A stretch of DNA of 64,000 nucleotides from Cymodocea nodosa. Its lineage: Eukaryota > Streptophyta > Magnoliopsida > Alismatales > Cymodoceaceae. The first letter of the stretch is position 1. Every line of letters starts with the position of its first letter. The notes beneath the pieces were generated by a model. The model did not search any database and had not been told where the DNA came from. It was given only the letters and a program-made list of their open reading frames with translations. Of this stretch, positions 24,301-40,952 are shown one piece after another. Where the stretch lies: positions 627,501-691,500 of the forward strand of contig CM072339.1 of the NCBI GenBank assembly GCA_036874045.1, read 5' to 3'. Position numbers and translations under genes: made by a program.

Positions 24301-27300
24301 TCTAACATCTTATAAGTCGTCTATGTGAGACTTGTATTCAACCATGATACTTGATTTAGATTTGAAATGTTTCCTTTCTTATCCAAGTAACAAGGTTTCC
24401 TAAATGTAAGTACAATGGTCAAATATAAATTTTGATCCTAATATGTTTTATTTTCTGCCAAGTACTAAGGGAGACAATGGACCTCGCCAAAGAGTTTTTT
24501 CCATTGAATTTGATAGTGATACTGCCTAGACTCAATCCACACATGCTATGTGTAATTGCATAAAATTAAACAAAATTTTGCCAATACATGCCAATTTTTT
24601 GACTTGTCAAAAAGATATCGAACACAATGTTGACATAATAATTTATTAACAAAAAATTATTTTCCTTTTCACATTTCTACCACCATGATACTGACACATG
24701 TTAGTTTTTCAACTTACTAAAGTTCAATACAAAGTCAAAATTGAATACCTATTGTAGTTGACAACATTGCTGGATGATAACACCATCTTGGAAGATGGAT
24801 ATTAATATTAAACAAGTAGTATAGCAAGCAAGTTAGATCTTCACATGGCATAAGAAGATTCACTACAAATTGGCTAGACCTACAAAAAGGGGGGAGATGC
24901 AATATATCTCAGTTTAGGAAAGCACAACAATTTGGGAAGGGAGTACCATTGTCCACACCAAGATTACAACTGCAGTGTAACAATGGTTGAATAGGTTTCC
25001 TTTTTTTCTTTTTGCATATATTCTTTTAATAATTTCTTGATACCACTTCAATGGAGAGAGAATGAAGATTAGCTTGCATTTCTCATAACATAACTCCCAT
25101 ATATTGTACATATAAAAGGATAACATAAAAATCCACACGAAGATCCATCTAGTTCAATGAATTTAAGGAAAGGTTGTCTTAAAATATTGAAAATACATAA
25201 AAGGTGTCTTCTAACACAAAGAAGGCATAAAAGATTAGAAGATATGAACATACATTTTTTGAACACCAAATATATCAGTATCTAATGTACGTTTGGATGC
25301 TTTCTATGAATCCTCATGCACTGGATTTACCCTTTTGTAGACATATAATGATTCAATAAAACCATTGATTATAACTTCAGCTCCAACGTAATAATGACTA
25401 GCAATCAGATTGTTGGGGAATTTTTACCAAATATAATATTAAATTACAGACCAGATGAAATGGAATATAATTATTGTTTAGTGTTCAGAATATGTCAAGT
25501 TTCCATGAGTCATAATCAACAAATAATATATACATATGAACACCAAATTTTCATCTATGTAAGATGTATTGGGTAGTGACTCTTTCATAGACAAGAAGGT
25601 ATTGAGATTTTTAGTTCCAACCACCTAAATAGAGGCTATCATGTCTCCAATGTATAGATATGATGATTATGATCCACTGTTTTTTGCAAATGGATTGGCT
25701 TTAATCAGTTGTGAGTCTTGTGAGTTGTGACCCATCAAAGAGAACATTACTCCATGCTTTTTCAACATATAGATATGATCCACCTTCAGCTATGTGCTTG
25801 CTTTTAATCAGTTGTCATCCATCAAAGTATATCATGGATAATGATTGTTAAGATACAACTCTTTTGTAATTTGTCTACCATATACATTTTCTTGGAAAAA
25901 GAAACAACTAAAAATTATTCAAGATGCGTAACAGCAAAATGACAGTAATATACAGAAAATTTTCATGACTGATAAGCAAAATGATAGCAAGAGATGCAAT
26001 AAAATGAAATGCTGATTACAAAGAAATGCACTGACATGAATAATTTTTTTAAAAAGTGACATGAATAACAAGTTAAAAATTAAATTCCTACATCTTATCA
26101 AGATCATAGCAAAACTCTTAACAATCCGAAGTGTTTGATTTAGGTAGAATATGACAGAAAATGGAATCCGTACCTGAGGTATGACAATGGCTAAGTTGAG
26201 AATGCCCATTGCCAGCCCTGCAATCACGTAGATTATAAGCAAAAAAATTAAGCAAAAATGAAATCAAGTGTTTTTGAAGCCAGAAGATCTACCTTGCCCA
26301 AGACCTATGGACTCTGACCTAATAGAAATCATTGCATAGGGAACAGAATAAGTAATCTGCATCAAAAAGACACAAGTGGAAAACAATTAACAGCTGGAAA
26401 AAGGCATTACAAAACAGAATTTACTCAACAGAGAATGTGAACATACTGCTAAAGGTGCCCCTAGAGCTGAAAAAACAACAAGTGCAGCAATAACTATGCC
26501 ATTTGGAGGAAGACCACTAGGACCATACTCCGTATTAAATGCTACAAAGGTGATTATGAGCATGGCAACAAAGCATGAAGCTAGGAAAATATTTGAGATT
26601 CCCCATACAAAGCCAGCTCCCCATTTCCTGCATAACCTTTCAATGACAACAGAAGTCAACCCAAGAATGACAGAGTTCAACATCAATCCAAATGCACCCA
26701 TTCTTACACCAGAATGGTAATTAGCTCCCCCGTCTGGATTTCCTTTGTAGATTTCACGGCCCATCCAATCAGTATCAAAGAGGGTAAAAGGAAACCAACC
26801 AATCCACGTGAGAGTTGTCACTATAAAAATAATCCAAATCGACAAATTGAGGTACCTAATGGACCCCAATAGTTCCCATACAAAAGCCTCTTGCCCATCA
26901 TTCAACTGTTGGCCTTCTTCAGCAGAAGATACAATTCCATCTCTAGAGCCTAAAGGAATTTCTTGAGCTGATATTATACAAATATATGTAGTTATACTGA
27001 GAAAAATGATGTCGATAAGGAAAGCAGACTTGAGGTTGGCACAGCTGATGTCACAGAATTTGGTCCTGGTGAAGGGCAAAACAGAGTACCAGCCACCATA
27101 AGATCCAGTAGCATAACCAAGAATATTTCCCACAGCCATAAATAGAGAATAATATGCATTTCCAATGCGAGTCCTCCTGCTGTCCTTTCCTGAGAAAGGA
27201 TCATTTCAAAATTAAGACAATAAGAAAGTTGAAGCAATAGCTCAACTTAATGTTAATGAGAGCAAGTAATAAAGTTCTTATCCTACTTTTATGTTTTCCA

Positions 27301-30300
27301 TTTTTGTAATAAAGTATAAATGAGAACTTTTTCAAACTTTATTCAGTGTACGGATGGTTATTGTGAATATTGAAGTAAATGGTTAATGTACAAATACCTA
27401 TGTAAAGGGGTAAAGCAAACAATAGAAGTAAGAGTGGGTTTCCCTGCCCAGGACCACAATCATAGTGGGGTGTCTAGCGCCATAAACCAAGACAGAAAAC
27501 TTAACATTGCTGATGCAATGGCCAATACAATCCTATCATTTGGTGCTAAAGCCAATGCAATGCATTACTTGTTCCAAACAGCCACAAATACTCTTGGTCT
27601 TTTCCAGATTAACTTCCACACGATGCACAGGTGTGTTGTCACCAATGCATTACTTGTTCCAAACAGCCACAATTAATACTCTTGAAAGTCTTTTTCAAAT
27701 TTAACTTCCACATAAGGCACAGGTGCATTGTCACCAGCACACTTCAATGAATTGATGAACAGTATAGAATCCACCAAGAATCTGACAGCCATTCACAAAG
27801 TCAGTCTGATTTTCTGAAACTAGTTTGGTCATCAATGGCTCTAGTTTGGAAACAAGACACCTGGAGACAATTTTATTCAGGAGACTAATGGACCGGTAGC
27901 TCCCAATATTCAACAAATCATATTTTTTGGCAAATAAAGTTTTATTTACAAAACTGATATCACCGTCATTCTAACGAAATCAAACATAAATGACATGATA
28001 TCATATAAAACAAGATCCTAATACTACTAGAAGAATAGTATTGGAAAACCATCAAGACCAAAGGCTTTATCTCTAATCATGGAAAATACAACACTCTTGA
28101 CTTCGTTAATAGAGAAGCATGAGGGACATTAAATAAGAAGCTGAGATTTGACTGAGGTTAAGTTCTACGAAGACTTGGGGTTTGGCCTAGTGGTGGGATT
28201 TGAAATAATTCTCTAGGTCATTCCATTTTTATCAGATGTCTCTGAAGAGACATTCTCCAGGTCATTCCCAATGTTCGAAACAAACAAAAAGGAAAAGGAA
28301 GATGAAACATAAATCATGGATCAACCAAGCCCTCTCGGGGGCTTGCTTAAGAAAGAGAAATCTTATGGAAATAGCATGGAATAAGTTTTGATCCTATTCA
28401 TGGGGATTCCGTAAATATTCCATTCCAAAAATCGAAAGTTCAAAACAATTGGGACTTTTTCGGAGATTGGGTGCAGTTACTAATTCATGATCTGGCATGT
28501 ACAGAATGAAAACTTCATTCTCGATTCTACGAGAATTTTTATGAAAGCGTTTCATTTGCTTCTCTTCCATGGAAGTTTCATTTTCCCAGAATGTATCCTA
28601 ATTTTTGACCTAATCCTTCTTCTGATGATCGATTTAACCTCTGATCAAAAAGATAGACCTTGGTTCTATTTCATCTCTTCAACAAGTTTAGTAATGAGCA
28701 TAACGGCCCTATTGTTCCGATGGAGAGAAGAACCTATGATTAGCTTTTCGGGAAATTTCCAAACAAACAATTTCAACGAAATCTTTCAATTTATTATTTT
28801 ACTATGTTCACACTTGGATTCCAAGAATGACTGAACCACCAACAGAAACCATCTATTTGTCTGTATCTTATTTCTCAGGTCCATTATGCTTCATTGCTAG
28901 CAATCCATTGTGAGCAATTTGAACTGTCAAACTTGTCTTTTTCTAATATTTCCTGAACAATAAAATCAACAATGTCCATGACCATTATGCATCTCAAATT
29001 TGTGAAATCTAAATCTAATCTACAACTGAACTAAACATTTCGAAGCAGTAAATTCTCTAATGTTTATAATATGCATGCCCATTTAAAATCAAATCCAAAA
29101 CTAAAACTAGTATAAAGATACAATCCCATTCCATGAACTTACAATGTACTAACTAATATATTAAGAAAGGGGGTCTTTCCTTTTTGTAATGCCTCTGCTT
29201 AGGTTTGAACTCCAGTCTCATTCCTTCAAAGTAGAATGGATGACCAGGTATACTATCTCCTGTTCAAAGGGTCTTAACCCATGGATTGGTTTTTCTTGTG
29301 CTACTGCATCTATCATTTTGTTTTCTTGTACTACAAAAATGTCCTGCTTCTATTTCTCTCCATATTTGCTTATGAACAAGAAGGGTGCATGATAGCTGTT
29401 ATCCACAATTACAGATACTAATTTTATGATACTTGCCAATCTGTGTGAAAAGAGTTCCAGAAAAAAAAGGTAAATCCTAAGAATGACACTACCACCAAAT
29501 ACCAATCATGATTTACCAATGTCGATACATATCACCAAACTTTCAATGATACACATCAATTTTCAGAATCACCAATATAATAAATGCCTGCTTATCAGGA
29601 TTAGTCCAGTATCAATCAAAATATCGATTAGGATCATGCATATCAGGTGCATATGTCCATTTTTAAGAAGGGAGATGCCCATTTTGACCGATACACTTGA
29701 AATATTGGTTAAAACAGACAATACACCATCAAAACTTCTCTCTACCACAGGAAGTATCACTTTCTTTTGAATCCATTTGCTATTAAGGCTTCAGTAAAAT
29801 GTTAGGAGCTACAATTCTCCCTTAATTTTCCTTCTCATTGGATTTTTGCAAAATCCATGGAAAAGCATAGTTTTGAAGGTTTCCCTCTTATTCAATGTTA
29901 GACCTTACCTGGCATAGCCAATGGGAGAAATGACTATCTGTAATCCATATAGTTACATATCATTTGAAGGTAGCTTCCATAATTAATCTGATTATTATTC
30001 AGAGAGTATATGGAGCAATACTAGATCTTCTTATTCTCCAAGTCATCACAATGGTCAGAATCACCAAGTCATCAAAGCCATCAAAATCACAAAAGCTACC
30101 CCTACAGCCATCAAGGAGAAGACATGGAAATTTATGACAAAATAGTGAAAAGAATTTTAGGGTATGAATGCACCATTCACGTGTGGGTTACCTTGAGACA
30201 ACACTCACTCGATATTCAATATTATGAGCTGGTTATTGATTACCAAAGATACTATGCTACTACCATGCAATGGACTCACTTTGTGAAGTGGAGAGAAAAT

Positions 30301-32731
30301 ATGGAATGTGGTGAAATGTACAAGTACAACCAACTCATGAATATACAATGGTAAGAACTAGAAGGAAATGACAATGACTATAATCGCCCAAGGCACTCCT
30401 CATGGTATTGAATGATATTCTTCTAAGGTTAATAAGTCATATTTTATTTTTGTACATTTTATTATTTAAGTTTCTGTTTATTTACAAGTATATGGACATA
30501 CAAATCATTGTATGTGACATTTTTCATATAACTGTCTAAAAACCAAATTGATTTTAAATAACTTGTTTTATCTTATCTTAGTCTTTAAAGTTGAAATTTA
30601 AGGTTTCCTTTGAAATTTGACATTTCTATGGCTGTCTCATCTTCACTGAAATTTCCATTAATACTTGATGTCTTTTTTTATCCATAAGACTGATACTTGA
30701 TACAATACCACTACCATCTTGCCAATATTTAATAATGGCAAGGGTCCAGAAACACACATTTCAATGTTGAACATTAAGAACAATCCAATGAATACACATT
30801 ATTGTGCATGCACATGTGAGAAGGTTTTCTTTTTCTGATTCAAACTTGCAATCCCTAATAGTAATAGAGAGGACTACCAAGGATCACCCTTAATGTGAGA
30901 AGAGTTTGAGTTCAAGGGAGAATAAGTATAATAGCATACACTGATAATGTTGAATAGTTCATCACCCCATACAATGAGATTATGGCATTCGTGGTGGTAG
31001 TGGTGGTGGTTGTAGTATACTAATAATATTTCAAGAAAAACCATATGAAATTCAATAACATTATACTGGGCGTTATATGATGTAACCAAGGAGTGAAAAG
31101 TAGTCAAATAATAAGAGATGATGATTGCTAAAAGATAAATATTTGATTATCATGAAATTGGAATTCGATTGTAATAATTTATGAGTCAAAAGTCAAAATA
31201 GTCCCTCTGCGCAATCAAGATAGTAAAATCATAATCACTATTAAAAAACAATCATAAAATCATTGCTTCCTCTTTCTGTGAATTGTAGGGAGTAGACAAA
31301 TGCCTTCCTAATTTGGAATAAAGAATAAGGATTCAGTTGTTTCTTACCATGTGCTGGGTAGAAAGTCAAAATAGAATATGCACATAAACGATGTTAATCA
31401 AATTTTTTCCTTACTAAAAAACTCTAATGTAACATAAGAAAATGAGATCATACTTATAGATAGATATTTGAAACCCATAATAATATTAAATACTTCTGTA
31501 TTTTAAGAAAGCATGAATGTTTCGTAAATATTGTTTCAGTAAATTTTGGAGGATAATGTTACTAGTTAGAGCAGTTGCAATGAGTTAGATACACTTTTGA
31601 TGATAAAAGTGTTTTTGCCAGACTTTGAATTCAAGACCTTTTCCTTCAGAATGAAGTAGAGGACCAACTTGGTAGATGATATTCTTCTTCCCCCACTGGG
31701 TCTTGATTTGAAATTTCTTACTTCACTTGCTTCCATTACTACAGTGGACTTCAGGTGTCGAGTTGAGTTAGATACACTTTGAAAATAGCAAGGGAGTGAT
31801 ATTTTGTATACACTAGAAACAACATCTTCTCCTAATTCATGTTCATCCTATATTATCCTATTAACAACGATACTAAACACTAAGCAGGTCATTCATGAGG
31901 AGCAATTCAACTCGGTTAGTGACATTTGAAATGATCCGATAAGTGGGCTCGCAAAGTGGCATTTTAGTGAATTCATCGATATCGTTGGATAGTTTCCAGA
32001 AATGAAACAAATTAAAAAGATTCTCATCCCCTGATTTAGAGTATGTGACCCTGAATGAAATAAACAAATGGATAATTTCAACAAAATAAATAAATAAATG
32101 GGCAATATCGACAAAATACAGCACACTACAGCTTACGCCGTCGTCATATAGTCACGATAGAGACGAAAAAAAAAAGGGGGAAAGAACCTGCAATTGAACA
32201 ATGAGCAACAAACAGAGCGAGGAGAAAGACACCTGTTAAGTCCGCGAGGAGGGCCCGGCACGGCCCTTGCGTGACGTTGTTCCCCACGTCGAGTATCCAG
32301 AACCCAAGGACAAACACCCCAATCGCCCTCGGACGACTTCCGGCCGCCGGATCACCTAACAACCCCCCGATGTCGGCAGAGTGCCCAACGAGCAACACAG
32401 ATACCGCGATCGCAACGGCCCCGGCGACGATGTACGGCCTGCGCCGCCCGAATTTGCTAGTGCTCCGATCGCTCATGTGGCCGACTAGCGGCTGCACGAC
32501 AAGCCCCGATAGAGGACCGCAGAGCCACACTAAGCTGGCAAAGGCATGGGGGATCCCGAGCTCCTGGACGTAGGGAGTAAGGAGAGAAAGCTGGAGCGCC
32601 CACCCGAACTGGACACCGCAGGCGACGGAAGCCACACGGAAGAGGCGACGGAGGCGGATCTTTGGGGGATGGAGGGCGGACCGGCCCATGCTGGTAGGAA
32701 ATTCCCGTTTCCTATCCGGTGGAATGGGCAT
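15328..32731 (-). CDS. SUT4: sucrose/H+ symporter, SUT4 clade
   Basis: Five exons on the minus strand: 32233-32731, 26447-27189, 26293-26356, 26174-26217 and 15328-15486. All boundaries are GT-AG and the phases agree, giving 502 residues, the normal SUT4 length. Exon 1 encodes the N terminus and first helices ([50 protein letters not shown]). Exon 2 carries the central loop and helices ([28 protein letters not shown] [20 protein letters not shown]). Exons 3-4 give ITYSVPYAM and [15 protein letters not shown]. Exon 5 gives [19 protein letters not shown] and the stop. The family is a twelve-helix MFS sucrose/proton symporter; SUT4 members are mostly tonoplast proteins that release vacuolar sucrose. 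Introns 1 (5.0 kb) and 4 (10.7 kb) are swollen by transposons and a plastid fragment, but all exons are open. The ATG at 32731 is the first in frame after an upstream stop near 32875. The N terminus is shorter than in cereal homologues. Confidence 0.93.
15487..17080. other. SUT4 intron 4, 3' part
   Basis: Apart from the tandem duplication listed separately I recognise no gene or transposon. The stretch at 16.5-17.0 kb has mixed composition and a few short open frames without similarity. Confidence 0.4.
15706..15920. repeat. two-copy tandem duplication, period about 107 bp
   Basis: Units start at 15706 and 15813 with GGTTCACAATTACC and share most bases through GGGTGCAATTGGGTAA. It lies in SUT4 intron 4. 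The two copies are diverged by a few substitutions and a small indel. Confidence 0.85.
17081..18726 (-). mobile_element. Sirevirus-type (Ty1/copia) LTR, minus orientation, 5' end eroded
   Basis: The minus strand ends with CATCCCCCCTCTGGTAAGCC and then TAACA at 17081, the form known for Sirevirus LTR 3' ends. It is clearly homologous, in opposite orientation, to the LTR at 21917-23271: both contain TTTTGATAATGCAAAAA, ATATTTTCTTCCAA and the CCCCCC-rich end. The canonical TGTTAG 5' terminus is missing or mutated near 18726. It is longer than the other copy because of the tandem array at 17.9-18.6 kb. No PBS follows the 3' end, so it is not a 5' LTR. It may be the 3' LTR of the Copia relic at 19.1-19.7 kb, which has the same orientation. 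Confidence 0.7.
17917..18590. repeat. five-copy tandem array (about 127-149 bp) of palindromic CGGATAGTTA motifs
   Basis: ACTTAAG-type unit starts occur at 17917, 18044, 18172, 18307 and 18456. Within units TTTCGGATAGTTAT is followed after a short spacer by TAACTCTCCGAAA, an imperfect palindrome that recurs about ten times. The array is inside the minus-oriented LTR. Sirevirus LTRs are known to carry repeated palindromic motifs, so this is probably the LTR regulatory region. Confidence 0.8.
19130..19690 (-). mobile_element. decayed Copia pol fragment (reverse transcriptase to RNase H)
   Basis: Read on the minus strand: [12 protein letters not shown] (the YVDD box of Copia reverse transcriptase), [20 protein letters not shown], and [12 protein letters not shown], the usual order leading into RNase H. 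Several in-frame stops and frame changes make it non-coding. It lies in SUT4 intron 4, internal to the minus-oriented LTR and in the same orientation. Confidence 0.8.
20230..21100 (+). pseudogene. decayed MYB/SANT-like protein gene
   Basis: The start reads [14 protein letters not shown], typical of plant MYB/SANT-like proteins associated with Harbinger elements. Stops interrupt it at once, and further homologous pieces follow in shifted frames. The 3' end has an open frame (20891-21100) with [17 protein letters not shown] and AIFLTLESD, matching the C-terminal region of that family. Identification rests on memory of the family pattern. It is inside SUT4 intron 4 on the opposite strand to the host gene. 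Confidence 0.45.
21917..23271 (+). mobile_element. solo Sirevirus-type LTR with target-site duplication
   Basis: It begins TGTTAGAATCTTTG and ends CTATCGATCTTAACA, preceded by the CATTCACCCCCCTTTGG block characteristic of Sirevirus LTR ends. The 5-bp flanks are ACTGT on the left and ATTGT on the right, a target duplication with one mismatch. No PBS or coding region adjoins it, so it is a solo LTR of 1355 bp left by LTR-LTR recombination. Its orientation is opposite to the related LTR at 17081-18726. Confidence 0.75.
24102..24310 (-). mobile_element. Copia RNase H remnant
   Basis: The minus-strand frame shows [17 protein letters not shown] and [10 protein letters not shown], which line up with the Copia RNase H pattern (ERTKHIEVDCHY...QLADMFTK). 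It is a second Copia relic in SUT4 intron 4, and I cannot connect it to a neighbouring LTR. Confidence 0.5.
24311..26173. other. SUT4 intron 4, 5' part
   Basis: AT-rich intronic sequence. No gene, RNA or transposon family recognised beyond the Copia remnant next to it. Confidence 0.4.
27558..27735. repeat. two-copy tandem duplication, period about 85 bp
   Basis: CAATGCATTACTTGTTCC occurs at 27558 and again at 27643, and the copies stay similar through GCACAGGTG and TTGTCAC. It is within SUT4 intron 1. Confidence 0.85.
27740..28082 (-). mobile_element. LINE reverse-transcriptase fragment
   Basis: The minus strand encodes [14 protein letters not shown] (the KAPGPDGFP box), a gap with stops, then [15 protein letters not shown] and [19 protein letters not shown], matching the non-LTR RT pattern (DYRPISLLN...SPNQSAFIKGRQI). 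It is truncated at both ends and non-functional. It lies in SUT4 intron 1. Confidence 0.8.
28313..28834 (+). pseudogene. ndhB: nuclear plastid DNA insertion: ndhB 5' part
   Basis: From 28487 the frame reads [18 protein letters not shown] and continues with [15 protein letters not shown] and [17 protein letters not shown], the N terminus of chloroplast NADH dehydrogenase subunit B (ndhB exon 1). Similarity ends at about residue 108; native sequence then stops and an unrelated tail ends in a stop codon at 28834. Roughly 170 bases upstream look like the plastid 5' flank of ndhB (ATTCATGGGGATTCCG). Several substitutions relative to the usual protein show that it is not recent. It lies in SUT4 intron 1, so it is not expressed as a plastid gene. 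The left boundary is approximate. Confidence 0.9.
28835..32232. other. SUT4 intron 1, remaining part
   Basis: AT-rich intronic sequence with a short GGT-rich run near 30991-31012. Short open frames have no similarity I can name. Confidence 0.4.
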
Positions 32732-38266
<5,535 letters not shown>

Positions 38267-40952
38267 TTGTTCGGTATGTGTTTGATTGGAGGATTTTTTT
38301 TTCCTCCATCCGGGGGATTGAATGGGTAAATCATGTAATCGTTTCTTGTGAAATTTGTAGGGAATCTTAATGGCACCTTCTTCTTTTTTTCGAAGTAGCT
38401 GCTGATTTGCGGTGGCTGACATTATTGTAGGTCTTCTCAACGGCACTCTCATCGGAGGTGATATGTAAGACATTGCATTGAGATATGCTGAAGAATTCAG
38501 TCGATGTCAGTTCTTTTCATTTTTTTTAACCGTTTGACTCTTCTGTCCCATTGTTTCTCTGGATCCTATGTTAGGTAGGGTAAATCCGATAAATCTTTGG
38601 AAGTCAAGATTGTGTATGATCAATTAATCCGTATGTTAGTAATTTTTGCTTATCTGTATAATTTTGCAAAATTTGCACATTTTTCTTGCCCATTTGCGAT
38701 TCTTGACTGGAATTTGCTTATTTGCATCCGTCACTCGGCAGGGGAAGAATGTACAAGCCTGGGCAGTCTACTACATGGGGTGCTCATGAATTCTAGCATC
38801 CGCGGGCCATATGCATAAGAATGAATTTGATTAAGCGGTTTGGAGTAGTGCGATTCATTCCCGATGAACAAAGAGACCAAAATTAAGGATTAATAGGAAG
38901 TTACAGAAAAATGACCTGATCGAAATGTTTAAACACGTATCTCAAATCGAGGAATATGTGGAACACCGGTAGCTTAAAAAATTGTACCTTCTTCGGTGTA
39001 AAGCAAATCAAATGCTAAACGGGTCTAGGACCTCCATTTCATATACACAACAACGGTTTCGGTAAAAGATGGGTTGGGGGATTAAGATGTGCATTTACAC
39101 AATAAAGTTCTTGATTTTTGCGTCGCTTAAAGATATTTTGGTGGAACCAATAATCTTAGAAAATGCAATCCTCCTCCACACACCACTTTTATTCATCCTA
39201 GTTACTCATATTTAAATAGCATTCTCGTCTCCAAAACCAATAACCTTATGCACGGTGTTTGTTTGTTTTTCCGACAATGATGCCGAATTTTTAAATACTT
39301 AATGTGTGGAAGTTACAATTAATTCTCTGGTTGGTGTTATTGGTTTGTAAAGAATCCTGTGTTGTTTTTAAATGTATTGTGGTCCAAATATAAACTTCCA
39401 CGAGTCGATGATGTTTCTTTTCTAAATTCTGCCAATGATGGGTCACGCGATAAGTCACGTGAAACGAATATTTGCGCTCTGGACTTGTTGAAGCTTAGTG
39501 TCTGGGTGGTGTTTAAATAGATACACAGAGAATTTTTATCAATATAAAACCTTGTTTTAATAATAGAACATAGTTTAGAATCCAACCTCAGGTGCCAACA
39601 GTTTTTTTTACCTTAAAAAAAAAAAAAAAAAAACAAAGAAGTTGGTAGCAACCTTTCTATAACAGAAAAGAAAGAGAGAGAAAACCTTCTTCTAATGCTC
39701 AATGCTCTTCTGTCTACCTGCACGTGGTTGGCAAGTCCCAGCACACTCCTCCGGCCACTGAATTGTTACAAACGATTGGTTGGTGATGAAATGATCTTAC
39801 GTTCACGAAATGTAAAATAAAATATGGATGCTCCAGAACTCGGAAACGGAGGCAAGAGAGCCGATGATGGTGTCGTTGCTTCGGGGCACGGAAATCTGAA
39901 CTCGGCACTGCTGCCACCCCCAACATGTGAGTGAGGATTAGGGCAGACAGGCATGCGGATGGCCGGACGTCGAGGCGTGTTCTGTTTCTTCTCAGAAGCT
40001 CGTACTCCGTCGATCATCCTCTACTTCCGCTGGTGCTTGCCTGGTCTCCTGCGTCACATGGAGCTATATATATATATAGCTTTGTGTGTGAATCTGTCAC
40101 TGTTTGGGCTGAGTTGAGCTGCTGTCCAAACTCAGGAACACCCAACATGATCAAATGATGATGTTTTGATGCATCATGTTGGAGATTAGAAAAAATAAAC
40201 AAGTGATTAAAACTGGAAAGATGCAGTCACTATTATGTGGTGCCGAAGTATATATGTTGTGGTCTGGTGGGTGCATGGGGGAAGTATTGGAATCCGGTAA
40301 AGAGAGGAGAAGTTTCAAAAGGCAGGAGACAAGCGGTTTTCGCCATCCGAAGATGTTCAAAGCAGCGCAAGTTTCCATGCGTCCTGAATTAATTAACTTA
40401 GCCGGATTATTTTCTTTCATATCTTTTAGTCACGGTTTTTCTGATTTCAGGAAGGAAAAAAGTACAAGGGCTGAGCGACCAAGAGCAAAGCCATTCTTTT
40501 CCCTCTGTTAGAGGTGCAAATGGATCAAGATTGATGACTAAAATTTGAACAATAACGAAACAAATTTGAATGACTGAAATTGAAATATTTTTAGATAGAT
40601 ATCAATTTCAATTTCAGAATGTGAACTGCATTCACAGAAATCATATCTGTACAATTTCTACCGTCAAAACAAAACATATTGAAATAAAATTTAAGAATTT
40701 AAAGTATCCATTTATGGCGGTAACTTCGAGCCCACCCACCCGACACAAACCAAGAATGATCCATATCCGAACGACCAAGGAGGGGTGGGGTGGGGGGGGG
40801 GGGAAGGGAAATAAATCTCACGCCTCCCACCGAACCGGGGCAAGCGAAGAAGAGCCCTCGTGCTCGGACCACGACAAACAAATACCATACTCCTCTTCCT
40901 CGCTCTCTTCCTTGCACTCCACTCTCTTCTTCTTCCGAAGAACACCACGAAG
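38267..40952. other. intergenic region between WDR5 and BAM1-like kinase
   Basis: Contains the WDR5 3' UTR and the kinase promoter. There is an A-rich homopolymer near 39616-39633 and a G run near 40791-40803. From about 40500 the sequence begins TAGAGGTGCAAATGGATC, like a hAT end, but I find no matching right end. No other gene recognised. Confidence 0.4.

Noticed and set aside
30874..31107. His/Tyr-rich minus-strand frame
   Set aside because: Derived from a GGT/CCA-type short repeat inside SUT4 intron 1.
40500..40730. hAT element beginning TAGAGGTGCAAATGG
   Set aside because: No matching inverted right terminus and no target duplication were found.
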